Positions 19,625 to 28,591 of a stretch of DNA of 49,154 nucleotides are shown here, piece after piece. The translations under genes and the position numbers were made by a program. A model generated the notes under the pieces. That model worked only from the letters and a program-made list of their open reading frames with translations, searched no databases and was not told the DNA's origin. The stretch is from an uncultured Lachnospiraceae bacterium (GTDB lineage Bacteria; Bacillota; Clostridia; Lachnospirales; Lachnospiraceae), in contig CANREG010000018.1 in the NCBI GenBank assembly GCA_947629565.1, positions 1-49,154 on the forward strand, read 5' to 3'. Positions within the stretch are counted from its first letter, which is position 1; each line of letters starts with the position of its first letter.

Positions 19625-20497
19625 TCATCCGGAAATTGTATTCTCACCAGATGAGACGTCCGCCTTACTGTCAATTCCGAAATAAGAATCGATTCCCTGT
19701 ACGATACCGGATACCATTAACGCCTGATAATTCTTATCCTGCATATTATTATCGTCAGTTTCATTGGTCATAAAGCCCATTTCCAAAATCATAACCGGAA
19801 TGGTACTCCAGTTAATTCCGGTCATCGTGTCATTGGTCTGTATGCCTAAATTTTTCATTCCCGTTGCATCGCAATAAGCATTGAGAACGCTCTCGCCTAA
19901 CCGTTTGCTTTCCGCATACAGGCTGCCGACATAAGGGTTACTCTCTGAACCTACTAATACCAAAGCCCCATTTGTGCTTTTATCCTCGCTGCCGTTGGCA
20001 TGAATGCGTATGGCAACATCTGCGCCTGCGTCATTAGCAAGCGACGCCCGCTCGGCGTTGCTGATTGCCGTGTCGTTGTCCTCTCTAGTCATCACCACTT
20101 GATATCCCAAGGCTTTCAGTGCATCCCGCAATTGCAGGGAAATATCTAAATTCAACTGATATTCCGGTACGCCCGTATAGGCGCCAGCCGTCCCCGAAGT
20201 CGCCTTTGTCTTCATCACATCAGAACCAGGCGCATTCGGTTCCTTTGCGCTCATGTCCACTGCCGGTCCCTGATGTCCGGGATCAATGGAAATCAATATG
20301 TCTTCCCGGGGATTGACCTCTTCCGTTGTTGCCTCTGTTACTTCTTCCGTCATTTCTTCTGTTGTCGTCTCTGTCTGTGTCGTAATAATCTTTTCCGTTG
20401 TTAATTCTGTAGTATCCGGCGGTGCATCCTGCTTTTTTCCACAACCGGAAAGCATACAGATACATAGAAGGAGAAGTAAATATTTATTCTTTTTCAT
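19625..20497 (-). CDS. N-acetylmuramoyl-L-alanine amidase lipoprotein
   Basis: 290 residues; hydrolyses the amide between muramic acid and the stem peptide of peptidoglycan at the cell surface. A lipoprotein signal ends in LSGC (lipidated C19). A Thr/Glu-rich linker (25-62) leads to an Amidase_3 domain. Zinc ligands H75 (IDPGHQG), E112 (VPEYQLN) and H166 (RIHANGS), and the catalytic E239 (LEMGFMTN), are all present. It resembles CwlC/CwlM-type catalytic domains without SPOR or cell-wall-binding repeats. The upstream CCTTTC/GAAAGG hairpin (20511-20525) would cover the AAAGG ribosome site, suggesting reduced translation. The 5' region holds the partial direct repeat described at 20651. Confidence 0.93.
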   Translation of the reverse strand: MKKNKYLLLLLCICMLSGCGKKQDAPPDTTELTTEKIITTQTETTTEEMTEEVTEATTEEVNPREDILISIDPGHQGPAVDMSAKEPNAPGSDVMKTKATSGTAGAYTGVPEYQLNLDISLQLRDALKALGYQVVMTREDNDTAISNAERASLANDAGADVAIRIHANGSEDKSTNGALVLVGSESNPYVGSLYAESKRLGESVLNAYCDATGMKNLGIQTNDTMTGINWSTIPVMILEMGFMTNETDDNNMQDKNYQALMVSGIVQGIDSYFGIDSKADVSSGENTISG

Positions 20498-20650
20498 TAA
20501 TCATGATCTGCCTTTCTGCGAAAGGCATCAATGCGTCATAAACATATCTGTTGACTTTCGCTTTTGTTTCAAACTTTTATCTTCTTTACTATATCAAATT
20601 TTCCATTTTTTACAATCCCCTGATTTTATTCTCACCGGGTAATTCCTGTT

Positions 20651-20776
20651 AAGGTTTTCCCAAGCAAAGCACACACTATCATCCGCAACAAACTTAGATT
20701 TTGCGCTCAGCAAATGTTTATTATAGCATATTTATTCAATATCTGCTATCCCTTCTAACCGTTCCCCCCGTCTACT
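20651..20776. repeat. Direct repeat copy A with patatin 3'-end remnant
   Basis: About 125 bp matching 31601-31727 in the same orientation, roughly 80-85% identical by eye. On the minus strand it contains the end of a reading frame, RLEGIADIE-stop, corresponding to RLERIADIE-stop of the patatin-like gene in copy B. Only a short stub is left, beginning MSRRGERLEG. It lies between the ABC permease and the amidase. Confidence 0.75.
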
Positions 20777-20788
20777 CATGTTGCAGGA

Positions 20789-22894
20789 TTAAAATATATT
20801 CCCAAGCAGCAACGGATTAAATAAGATATACTGTGAATTCGGAACATCGAAAGCTGCAAGAGCGAGTGGTATTATAAATATCACTATGCATAGAATAATC
20901 ACAGAAATACTGTTTTCAAAATATCTGAATGACACAAAAACGACCTTAGTAACAATCAGGCCGCCGATAAACCTCATTGCCATCACAATCAAAATATACT
21001 GAAAGACTGATATATTCTGCGGGACTCGTGACAAATGCTCCATACTTGCAGCAGGCGCAGCAAACCCGCATATACCGTATGCCATAAGCACATTCAACAG
21101 ACGTACAATATATACCAGTACAAATGCAATCAGCGTACATAGAACTCCCAATACCCCTTTGATATTTTTGAGATTTTTTCTGCCATGATAAGTTGTTCTT
21201 AAAATCCTCATTTCTGAATTAGCAAAATCAACGCCGTAAATGCCGCATGTTATGGCAACAAGTATCATAAGATATGCAAATGCCTGTGAAATATCCCGAT
21301 TTTTTAAATGATGCTTGTCCGTAAGAATATCATATCCTTTTTCATAAAATAACCATCCGCCCTTTTGGGCTTCAAGATATGCAATATGTTGCGTAAGCAT
21401 GTTAAATGCATCTTGCCTGCATAACTCATCTTTATATTTTATGCTGATATAATTTTCACTCTTTCCCTGTTCAATATCAGCGGATATGTTTGCAGACATC
21501 TGATTATATTTTTCCCTTTCTTCATTTAACAGCTCATCATTTTTAGCATCTAAAGGCCCATAAAATTTATCCATATATTCTTTGTAGTAAACCTCATCAA
21601 TTGTATCAAACTGAATCCTCTCTTTTGGATTCCACCCTATCACAAACAGGCATGAAAATATCAGTACAAGAAAGCCCCGGCCTGGAACAAGCATCTTGTA
21701 ACATTCATGCAGAAAAAGAGAAGTATGACCTTCAAGCCCTTTAAGGCAATCCAATCGCCGTAAAGAAATAATCCTTTTTTCGTGCGATGCTTCAAGATAA
21801 TTTATGATGGCAAAGGAAAAAACAACTATGAATATCAGCCAGAATATCCCATACAAAATGTATGTATTAACCGGATATCCTATCACATTCAAATTCACAT
21901 AATCGGAAAACATACCGCCGGTTTTGACGCCGGAGAAGATATTCAAGTATTTTAGAAATGCAAGAAAATGCGTTCCGGAAATCTTAGTATAACAAATTAT
22001 TTCAACAAGAACTGTCAAAGCCGAAGCAGCAAAGACAAAAATGATATGGTTAAATATAACGCATATCCACATAAACAAAATTCCAAGGAGAACACAGCTT
22101 AAGATTTTAACAAGAAAATAATCTGGCAGAAATTCTCCTATCGTTAAGCCGAACGGACTGTTCCGGTATAAATGCACACTTTGGAGCGGGCTGTCAAAAT
22201 CTATAGAATAATAAAAACATCTGCTTATTACAGCATTCATTCCATATAAAGACATGGTGATAAACAAAACAAATAAAAGCATCGCAAGGACTTTGGACGC
22301 CATCAGCTTTCTTCTTCCATTTGATGTTGTTCTGAGAAAATATAATTGATTTTGATTTTTTTCGTAAAAAATGAGGTTTATGGCAATAACAAATATCATT
22401 ATTATCGCTATGTAATCCGTAAGTTCATTGTCAGTGATATTAAGCATACCCATAGAGTCTTCCACTTTAAGCTCTGTTCCTTTCAGTTCCCGGTACACCT
22501 TGTTTGTCTTTTGAGCATTTCTTACCGCATATCCGCCATTGCCGGCGAAACGGTTTATAAGGGCAATCTCCTCGGTTTTTTCATTAACAGAATCAAGATA
22601 TTCCTCATATGTAATACACGCTTTTACTTCCTTGTAAACCCTGGAATAAAGGTTTGCTTCACCGAACGCAGCAGCCTTTATTTTTCCCTCTTCGATTGCA
22701 GGCAGAAGATTCTCCCGACTATAAGCGCTAATTTCATGATATAACCGGCTGTAATCCTTAGGCGAATATCCATCTTCATTGGGCGTATGGATAATATACA
22801 GTTGCAGCAAAGGATTGATGACAATCAAAACCAAAAGAATTGACACTGTCCTTCTCGTCAGTAATTTGCATATCTCATTTTTTAATAGTTCCAT
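20789..22894 (-). CDS. ABC-2-type permease, internally duplicated
   Basis: A 701-residue membrane protein forming the translocation part with the ATPase encoded just upstream. Two similar halves can be read. Each starts with a cytoplasmic amphipathic stretch and one transmembrane helix (KNEICKLLTRRTVSILLVLI near 6; HECYKMLVPGRGFLVLIFSC near 393). Each then has an extracellular segment of ~120-150 residues rich in Tyr, Glu and Asn, and a cluster of five or six helices. The cytoplasmic loops match: LRTTSNGRRKLMASK in the first half and LRTTYHGRKNLKNIK in the second. One polypeptide can thus supply both permease halves. ATG at 22894 follows GGGGAT and is preferred to a TTG at 22900. Substrate unknown. 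Confidence 0.88.
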   Translation of the reverse strand: MELLKNEICKLLTRRTVSILLVLIVINPLLQLYIIHTPNEDGYSPKDYSRLYHEISAYSRENLLPAIEEGKIKAAAFGEANLYSRVYKEVKACITYEEYLDSVNEKTEEIALINRFAGNGGYAVRNAQKTNKVYRELKGTELKVEDSMGMLNITDNELTDYIAIIMIFVIAINLIFYEKNQNQLYFLRTTSNGRRKLMASKVLAMLLFVLFITMSLYGMNAVISRCFYYSIDFDSPLQSVHLYRNSPFGLTIGEFLPDYFLVKILSCVLLGILFMWICVIFNHIIFVFAASALTVLVEIICYTKISGTHFLAFLKYLNIFSGVKTGGMFSDYVNLNVIGYPVNTYILYGIFWLIFIVVFSFAIINYLEASHEKRIISLRRLDCLKGLEGHTSLFLHECYKMLVPGRGFLVLIFSCLFVIGWNPKERIQFDTIDEVYYKEYMDKFYGPLDAKNDELLNEEREKYNQMSANISADIEQGKSENYISIKYKDELCRQDAFNMLTQHIAYLEAQKGGWLFYEKGYDILTDKHHLKNRDISQAFAYLMILVAITCGIYGVDFANSEMRILRTTYHGRKNLKNIKGVLGVLCTLIAFVLVYIVRLLNVLMAYGICGFAAPAASMEHLSRVPQNISVFQYILIVMAMRFIGGLIVTKVVFVSFRYFENSISVIILCIVIFIIPLALAAFDVPNSQYILFNPLLLGNIF

Positions 22895-22896
22895 TT

Positions 22897-23760
22897 TCAA
22901 TCCCCATTAAGATACAAATACAAATCTTCAAGATTCGGCCTTACCGCCTCTTTTTTCCATCGGTCCTCATAGGAATCAGTAACAATCCGGGCAACGACTC
23001 CCTCCGTATCCCTTGAAATGTTACTTACTTTGTATTTGGCATTTATTTCTGCTATCTCTTCATCAGATAAAAAGATGTTCCATACTTTTCCGTCTAATTC
23101 ATTAAGCAAGGCAGAAGGAGAACCGCTCCGTATGATATTCCCGTTATTCAACAGGATTATTTCTTTTGCAATAAATTCTATGTCCGTAACCACATGCGTC
23201 GCAATGATAACAATCTTATCGCTTGCAACCTCCGATATCAGGTTACGGATTCTGATTCTCTCCTTCGGATCAAGTCCCGCAGTAGGTTCATCTAAAATCA
23301 GTATGCCGGGATTCCCGATAAGCGCCTGCGCTATTAAAGCCCTTTGTTTCATTCCGCCCGAAAAAGTGCCGAGCTTCTTTCCGAGTACATCTTCAAGTTT
23401 TACCATCTTCACATAACGGTTTATATCTTTTTCAGCCTCGCTCTTTTTTAAACCCTTAAGCGCTGCCATAAAATACAAAAACCGCCGGAGGCTAAGCTCC
23501 GGATATATATTCTGCTGTTGCGGCATATAGCCTAAAAGTTTTCTGTATTCTCTTCCCATTTCATCTATGCTTTTTTCATCAAGCAACACGCGTCCCCGGG
23601 TGGGTTTCAAATTATCCGCAATAAGATTCATCAGGGTGGATTTACCCGCGCCGTTCGGCCCCAAAAGGCCATAGATTCCAGGAGTAAATGAAAACGTTAC
23701 ACCGCCCAATGCGGCTTTCTCTTTATAATTTTTAGCAAGCCCCTCCAGTTTAAGCGTCAT
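22897..23760 (-). CDS. ABC transporter ATP-binding protein
   Basis: 287 residues; powers the adjacent permease by ATP hydrolysis. Walker A GPNGAGKST (34-42), Q-loop (YMPQQQN), signature FSGGMKQ (133-139), Walker B with LILDEPTAGLD and the switch His (IIATHVV) are intact. The ~70-residue C-terminal extension ends in LYLNGD, common in ABC-2 exporters. The start at 23760 has GGGAGGAG 8 nt upstream and overlaps the preceding stop as ATGA, so translation is coupled to the solute-binding-like gene. Confidence 0.95.
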   Translation of the reverse strand: MTLKLEGLAKNYKEKAALGGVTFSFTPGIYGLLGPNGAGKSTLMNLIADNLKPTRGRVLLDEKSIDEMGREYRKLLGYMPQQQNIYPELSLRRFLYFMAALKGLKKSEAEKDINRYVKMVKLEDVLGKKLGTFSGGMKQRALIAQALIGNPGILILDEPTAGLDPKERIRIRNLISEVASDKIVIIATHVVTDIEFIAKEIILLNNGNIIRSGSPSALLNELDGKVWNIFLSDEEIAEINAKYKVSNISRDTEGVVARIVTDSYEDRWKKEAVRPNLEDLYLYLNGD

Positions 23761-25241
23761 TGCCGATACTCCTCCCACTGACCTTTAACGCTGGTGAGAT
23801 ATTCATCAATCCCATCGGATATAAGTCTATCCCTGGCGACTTCGACAGCTTCATCCACAGCCTTATCCTTAAGACTATTCATAAATTCACCCATATCGTT
23901 TAAAATATCATTTGAGGCGGCTGTATCCGGTTCAAAACCGATAAACGGGGATAATTCCATACTGTCATAAAAAGAAAAAATCTCATTCTTACGATTGCGC
24001 ATATAGTTCTCACCTCTGACGGGATATGTATTCACAAACAAATTCAAACAGAGCTTATTTATATAGTCGTCCTCCAGATCAGTGCCGTCTGCATTGCAGG
24101 CAACACCGTCTATAACCTTATAATCCGAATCCCCCTGCCCATACAGAAGAATATTGCCATACTTTCCCTCGCCATAAAAAAGTCCCAGAAAATCCACCAC
24201 ATCATCTGCATTATCTGTATTTTTTGATATGGCTACAGAACCGTTGATTCTTGATGAAAGGTATGGCTTTACTGTCTTAACAGTTATATTATCCTTTAGA
24301 AACACCTCATCTACTGCGCCGCATGATAAAGCCGCCAAGTAATTACCTGCTTCTATATTTCCCAGCGTCTCCGCGCTGTTTAGACCGGCGTTGCTAAGAT
24401 ATGATATAGAATCATCCATATATCCGTCTTTCTTCATTTGATCCAGTACATTCAGATAACCTATAAACTTCTCCGATTCCAGGGGGTTTTCAATCGATAG
24501 TGAGCCATAATCAAAAATCAGTCCATATCTTATTTCACACCCTATCATATCCTCAAATGAATAATCATTGATAAGATACTGAAAGCGGGGCGCGTTGCTG
24601 TCCTTCCACTCGACATTTTTAATCATTTCATAAATCCCCTGTATACTTCCATCCCAATCATCTATATCAGCATCTGCAATATAATCTCTGTTAAATGCAG
24701 CATATACGCCCTGGTCATCAACAAGCGCCGAAGGTATCGAATAAATATGTCTGTCGCATTTTACCGACTCCCAGAGATTTTGCGGGAAAGCAGCATAAAG
24801 CGCTGCGCCCGGTTCCTGCGACAATATCCCGTCAAGATTAAGCAGCAGTCCGGAATGAATGAGCGTATATATATTATTGGTTCCGCCTGCATCGCCTAAC
24901 CCTAAGAAAGCAATATCGGTATCCCCGGTTTCTAGTTCCTCCTCAAGCAACTCAGCATATTTATCATATCCCAAATATTTTATCGTGAGCATATAATCAT
25001 GGCCGTCCTTAATGAGCTCATCATTAAAATGCTGAAGATTATCATCATCTATCTTACAAATATCAGGAACGGTAAATGTTATGATTGTTGCGTCCGTTTC
25101 CTTTTCCGCAACCGAACCGACCTTGGCAGCCGTTTCCTTTCTGCCGGTTGAATCCCCCTTTTTTATCAAAATTACTGTTACAGACGCCGCGATTAAAACC
25201 AGCAGACTAATCGCCAGCCAAATACTCTTATTCTTCATCAT
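23757..25241 (-). CDS. Membrane-anchored extracellular solute-binding-like protein
   Basis: 494 residues. One N-terminal transmembrane helix (8-26, ILIKKG after it) without a lipobox Cys anchors a large extracellular domain. The domain resembles family 1 ABC solute-binding proteins (TDIAFLGLGDAG, IYSIPSALVDDQGVYAAFNRDYI, SVAISKNTDNADDVVDFLGLFYG). Encoding it in front of an ABC-2-type exporter instead of an importer is unusual. It may sense a ligand or present substrate rather than feed an importer. It overlaps the propeller gene by 14 nt and the ATPase by 4 nt. Confidence 0.85.
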   Translation of the reverse strand: MMKNKSIWLAISLLVLIAASVTVILIKKGDSTGRKETAAKVGSVAEKETDATIITFTVPDICKIDDDNLQHFNDELIKDGHDYMLTIKYLGYDKYAELLEEELETGDTDIAFLGLGDAGGTNNIYTLIHSGLLLNLDGILSQEPGAALYAAFPQNLWESVKCDRHIYSIPSALVDDQGVYAAFNRDYIADADIDDWDGSIQGIYEMIKNVEWKDSNAPRFQYLINDYSFEDMIGCEIRYGLIFDYGSLSIENPLESEKFIGYLNVLDQMKKDGYMDDSISYLSNAGLNSAETLGNIEAGNYLAALSCGAVDEVFLKDNITVKTVKPYLSSRINGSVAISKNTDNADDVVDFLGLFYGEGKYGNILLYGQGDSDYKVIDGVACNADGTDLEDDYINKLCLNLFVNTYPVRGENYMRNRKNEIFSFYDSMELSPFIGFEPDTAASNDILNDMGEFMNSLKDKAVDEAVEVARDRLISDGIDEYLTSVKGQWEEYRQ

Positions 25242-26460
25242 AACACCTCAGTTTTCTCGCTTTAAATTTCCCCTGATTAAGTTCATCAATGCTTAATACG
25301 CCCAGACAAACTCGTCCTTTATCATCAGTATAATTAATATACACAGACTGACCGCATATATTTACGATCCCAAAAGAATCCTCAGACAGCATTTTCATCA
25401 GTTCATCACTTTTACCATTTTCCATGCGATAATATGTAACTTCATTACTGCCACTGTCAAAAAGGGTATAATATAAAGCATCTTCATGCTTTGCAAATCC
25501 GCCCCATAATGTCTTATCCCCCTTGTCGATTGGTAATTCTTTGGTTTTCCCGCTTTTTTTATCAAACACAAAACATCCTTCTTGGGATACATAGTAAGCA
25601 TTGCCCTCTAACAGTTGAAGGCTATTTATATGGTCAAATGTCTTTAAGCGTGTAGTATTCCCATTCGCAATATCATATCGATATATTTCATACAGCATAT
25701 TGTCGTAATCAAAAAGCGGAACATTATCCTCTGCCGCCTGCTCTAACATAAGCTCGGTAACATCATCACCAAAATGTATAATCGAATAATATACAGCCCC
25801 CTCTTCATAATATATCCCTGTAATATTTGCCTGCTCGCCCGTTACCTTATCTCCCATATACACTTTATCATTATCAAGGTCGATGACAAATATGCCAGCC
25901 TCCGGCTTATTGTCGTTGATAATCTGCCCCTCGTCATTTATCTCGCTCCTGTTGCAATAAGCGCCTATGACATACTGCTCCCTGTATAGCACATATCTGA
26001 TATTCTGAACTCCTTCTAATGTGGCAGTCTTTTTACGATTTTCACCATCGGAGTCCATTTCATAGAGATACTGCGTCAGGAATACATCCTCATTCGACAT
26101 ATTACCAATAAAATAAAGACGCCCGTTATAAAGCACCGGTCCACTCCTGCCTAGTCCGGAAAAAGCCGCAGGACATGACGGCTTCTCATTATGATTCGAA
26201 AAGCCTTCATGAGTACAGTTCGGTCTGTCACAATACACGATATCTTTACCCGAACTTGTTTCGATAAGGTGCAGTATCCCCGAAGCGTCAAGATAAAGCA
26301 CGGTATGCTCAGAATAGTTGCATTGGGAATCTGTACTATCATAAATGTAGTTTTCGCCGCTAAAGCCATGCCTGCTTTGCCTTAACATAAACAAAACAAT
26401 CATGGAACAAACGGCAAATATGCAGAGAATAATGATAAACAAATATTTTTTCTTCATCAC
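25228..26460 (-). CDS. Membrane-anchored beta-propeller-like protein, DUF5050-like
   Basis: 410 residues. An N-terminal helix (5-25) with no lipobox is followed by an extracellular domain of repeated short beta stretches (GPVLYNGRLYFIGN, NIRYVLYREQYVIG, ALYYTLFDSGSNEVTYYRMENG), typical of propeller proteins of the DUF5050 type found in Clostridia. A Cys cluster (CDRPNC followed by CPA, near 76-97) recurs in such surface proteins and may bind metal or form disulfides. It is the first gene after the LytTR-type operator and begins the propeller/SBP/ABC operon. Role unknown; possibly a ligand-sensing partner. Confidence 0.8.
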   Translation of the reverse strand: MMKKKYLFIIILCIFAVCSMIVLFMLRQSRHGFSGENYIYDSTDSQCNYSEHTVLYLDASGILHLIETSSGKDIVYCDRPNCTHEGFSNHNEKPSCPAAFSGLGRSGPVLYNGRLYFIGNMSNEDVFLTQYLYEMDSDGENRKKTATLEGVQNIRYVLYREQYVIGAYCNRSEINDEGQIINDNKPEAGIFVIDLDNDKVYMGDKVTGEQANITGIYYEEGAVYYSIIHFGDDVTELMLEQAAEDNVPLFDYDNMLYEIYRYDIANGNTTRLKTFDHINSLQLLEGNAYYVSQEGCFVFDKKSGKTKELPIDKGDKTLWGGFAKHEDALYYTLFDSGSNEVTYYRMENGKSDELMKMLSEDSFGIVNICGQSVYINYTDDKGRVCLGVLSIDELNQGKFKARKLRCYDEE

Positions 26461-26489
26461 GAACAGCTCTTCCTTTTTGGGTTTAAGCC

Positions 26490-26518
26490 ATTATACATAA
26501 ACAAACCGCCCTGAACCT
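26490..26518 (-). promoter_or_regulatory. Activator-dependent promoter of the propeller/SBP/ABC operon
   Basis: On the minus strand: TATAAT at 26495-26490 and a poor -35, AGGTTC, at 26518-26513, spacer 17 bp. A good -10 with a poor -35 directly downstream of phased repeats is the arrangement expected for an activated promoter. Confidence 0.6.
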
Positions 26519-26528
26519 CAGGACGGCA

Positions 26529-26560
26529 AAATTCGTACTCAACAGGGTGAAATTCGTACT
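26529..26560 (-). promoter_or_regulatory. Putative LytTR operator: two 11-bp direct repeats
   Basis: AGTACGAATTT occurs twice on the minus strand (26560-26550 and 26539-26529), start-to-start distance 21 bp, i.e. two helical turns. LytTR regulators such as AgrA and ComE bind paired direct repeats with this spacing. The gene for a LytTR regulator is about 1.3 kb upstream in the same block. Confidence 0.65.
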
Positions 26561-26599
26561 TTTCTCTATAAAATTGTTCTCTATATAACGGCGCATCCG

Positions 26600-27856
26600 C
26601 TACAGAATTTTCATCAGTATCCGCACTGTAAACCGGTCTTCTGAACAATCAAAATCCAGCGTATTCGTATATTTATCAAGCACCTTTCTTACATTTCTGA
26701 TCCCATAGCCATGTTCGCTTGCCGGACGTTTCGTGGTAACAGGCAGCCCTTCCTTAAATCTGATCTTATGTGAATATGTGTTGCTAAGCTCTATGAGCAG
26801 GGAGTCCATTGAATAGCTTATTACCAAATCTATTCCGGGAGCATTGACCTCTTTTTGCGCCTCTATCGCATTTTCGATAATGTTTCCGAGAATGATATTC
26901 ATATCATATGCCGACAGTTCAAGCTCCTCAGGAACCGCAACTCTTACATTTACAGGAATGTCTTTGTCTGCTGCGCGCTGTAACATATAGTTTAAGACGG
27001 TATCAAGTCCGGTGTTGCCTGAATCAACAAGCATCGCAGATTCGTTAAGATTATCACTCATATCTGACACATATTTTTTAATCTGCTCCATGTCGCCGGC
27101 TGAAGCCAAAGCCGAAATTTCCGAAAAATGATGTTTCATATCATGCTTAAATGACCGCAGAATTTCCACCTTTTCATTCTGTAGAATAATTTCTCTTTCA
27201 TATGCTTTCATCTGATCCCGGAGCGCCTGATTTTCCAGAGCATCTTTGGAGGAATCAATAAGGTCGTCAATAAGGTAGGAAATAATAATATTCACAAGCA
27301 GAAAAGCACAGCACACAATGAAAAGGGACTGCGGCGAAATAGTCCTGTCCGTAAAGACAAACAGGGATGTGATAATGCATACCGACAGAGCTGCAATATA
27401 GAACAACCAGTGACGTTTGTTAGGCTCTGCATTTATATTTTCTCCAAACAGCCGCTTGGTAATCACTTGTGCCGCAAGCAGCAGCAACAGTGACAATACA
27501 CTCGCATAAGCCGAATAATTATTGTAATCGAGGGTTTTTACAAGCACAGCGTATACCGCTAAATCTATTAAACAGCTTATTGCAAGGACATAAAAAACAA
27601 ACATGCATTTTCGTTTCACCGTTCCGCTGTACGAAAACCCTATTGCCAATAGTCCCAGAAAAGTACTTAAAAGATTAAGCGCAGGTTTATTGAAAAGCGC
27701 GTAAAAGAATGTCGTTATCAGAATCGAAAATAAATAAGCCAATCCCCTGCGCATCCGGTTTTCATCAGCCTTAAGGAATACCGTGGTAAATCTTTCGGTA
27801 ATAATAACGCGGATAACTTCTGTAAATAAGATAAATATCGTTCTTCTATAAATCAT
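26600..27856 (-). CDS. GHKL sensor histidine kinase (AgrC/HPK10-like)
   Basis: 418 residues. Six or so transmembrane helices occupy 1-200, then a coiled-coil dimerisation stretch (205-232). The phosphoacceptor H238 sits in RSFKHDMKHH, the form used by HPK10 kinases. The ATP-binding GHKL domain has an N-box (ILGNIIENAIEA) and a G-box (EHGYGIRNV). It lacks a large extracellular domain, so it may sense through its membrane part or via the transporter. It overlaps the response-regulator gene by 4 nt (ATGA). No agrB/agrD-like peptide genes are present nearby. Confidence 0.93.
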   Translation of the reverse strand: MIYRRTIFILFTEVIRVIITERFTTVFLKADENRMRRGLAYLFSILITTFFYALFNKPALNLLSTFLGLLAIGFSYSGTVKRKCMFVFYVLAISCLIDLAVYAVLVKTLDYNNYSAYASVLSLLLLLAAQVITKRLFGENINAEPNKRHWLFYIAALSVCIITSLFVFTDRTISPQSLFIVCCAFLLVNIIISYLIDDLIDSSKDALENQALRDQMKAYEREIILQNEKVEILRSFKHDMKHHFSEISALASAGDMEQIKKYVSDMSDNLNESAMLVDSGNTGLDTVLNYMLQRAADKDIPVNVRVAVPEELELSAYDMNIILGNIIENAIEAQKEVNAPGIDLVISYSMDSLLIELSNTYSHKIRFKEGLPVTTKRPASEHGYGIRNVRKVLDKYTNTLDFDCSEDRFTVRILMKIL

Positions 27857-28581
27857 GGCCTGTCTTTACCCCTACCCCTTCCGTAATTGTAAATTGCCTT
27901 CTTAAAATCTGCCCTTTTAGACTGCGCTATACTTATTTCTACGTCATTTTCAAGGATAACAAGGTCACTTTTCCATGATTTAATGTACTTGATATTGACT
28001 ATGTACGACTTGCTTACGCATACAAACTGAAATGGAAGCTCCGGAACAATATCGCCAAGCTTTCCGTAATAGAATGTGCTCTCCCCATTAATCTTGTGAA
28101 TGGTGATCGTTTTATTCCTGCTGGAGAAATACAGGATTTCACCATACGGGATAGCGTAACCCGTCTTGTTAAATGTATACCGAAACTCTTTTTTTTGCAC
28201 ATCCTCAAGCTGTAGTATCCTGGTAAGTGTGTCATATAGAAGCTTAACCTCTACTGGCTTTATGAGAAAATCATACGGATGAATCTGAAAAAGCTCCAGC
28301 GCGTAACTTGTCTTATGAGAAATAAATACGATGTTCATCCTGTCATTTCCAAGCGTTTCCCGTATGTATTTCCCGACATAGACTCCATTGTTCTCAGGCA
28401 GTTCAATGTCCAGAAAAAGAATCTCCGGACTGTATTCTTTTATTTCTCTGCACAGCGACTCGGAATCATACCACACCTCGACCTCGCAGGCTTCAGCACG
28501 TTCTTCAAAAAAGCGGATTATTTCTTTTTCAAGTTCCGCGCACTGATTTATTTCATCATCGCATATTGCCACTTTATACAT
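27853..28581 (-). CDS. LytTR-family response regulator
   Basis: 242 residues. Receiver domain 1-120 with acidic pocket (CDDE, 7-10), phosphoacceptor D58 (LFLDIELPENNG) and K in LIKPVE; LytTR DNA-binding domain about 140-235 (YFSSRNKTITIH, FVCVSKSYIVNIKYIKSW). The start at 28581 (MYKVAICDDE) is preferred because AAGGGAAT lies just upstream; an in-frame ATG 30 nt earlier would overlap the preceding gene and lacks a site. Probably phosphorylated by the kinase encoded next and acting on the repeats at 26529-26560. Confidence 0.93.
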   Translation of the reverse strand: MYKVAICDDEINQCAELEKEIIRFFEERAEACEVEVWYDSESLCREIKEYSPEILFLDIELPENNGVYVGKYIRETLGNDRMNIVFISHKTSYALELFQIHPYDFLIKPVEVKLLYDTLTRILQLEDVQKKEFRYTFNKTGYAIPYGEILYFSSRNKTITIHKINGESTFYYGKLGDIVPELPFQFVCVSKSYIVNIKYIKSWKSDLVILENDVEISIAQSKRADFKKAIYNYGRGRGKDRP

Positions 28582-28591
28582 CCGATTCCCT

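Noticed and set aside
26457-26648. 63-codon minus-strand reading frame across the operator region
   Set aside because: It covers the phased repeats and promoter and overlaps the kinase end; it has no ribosome site.
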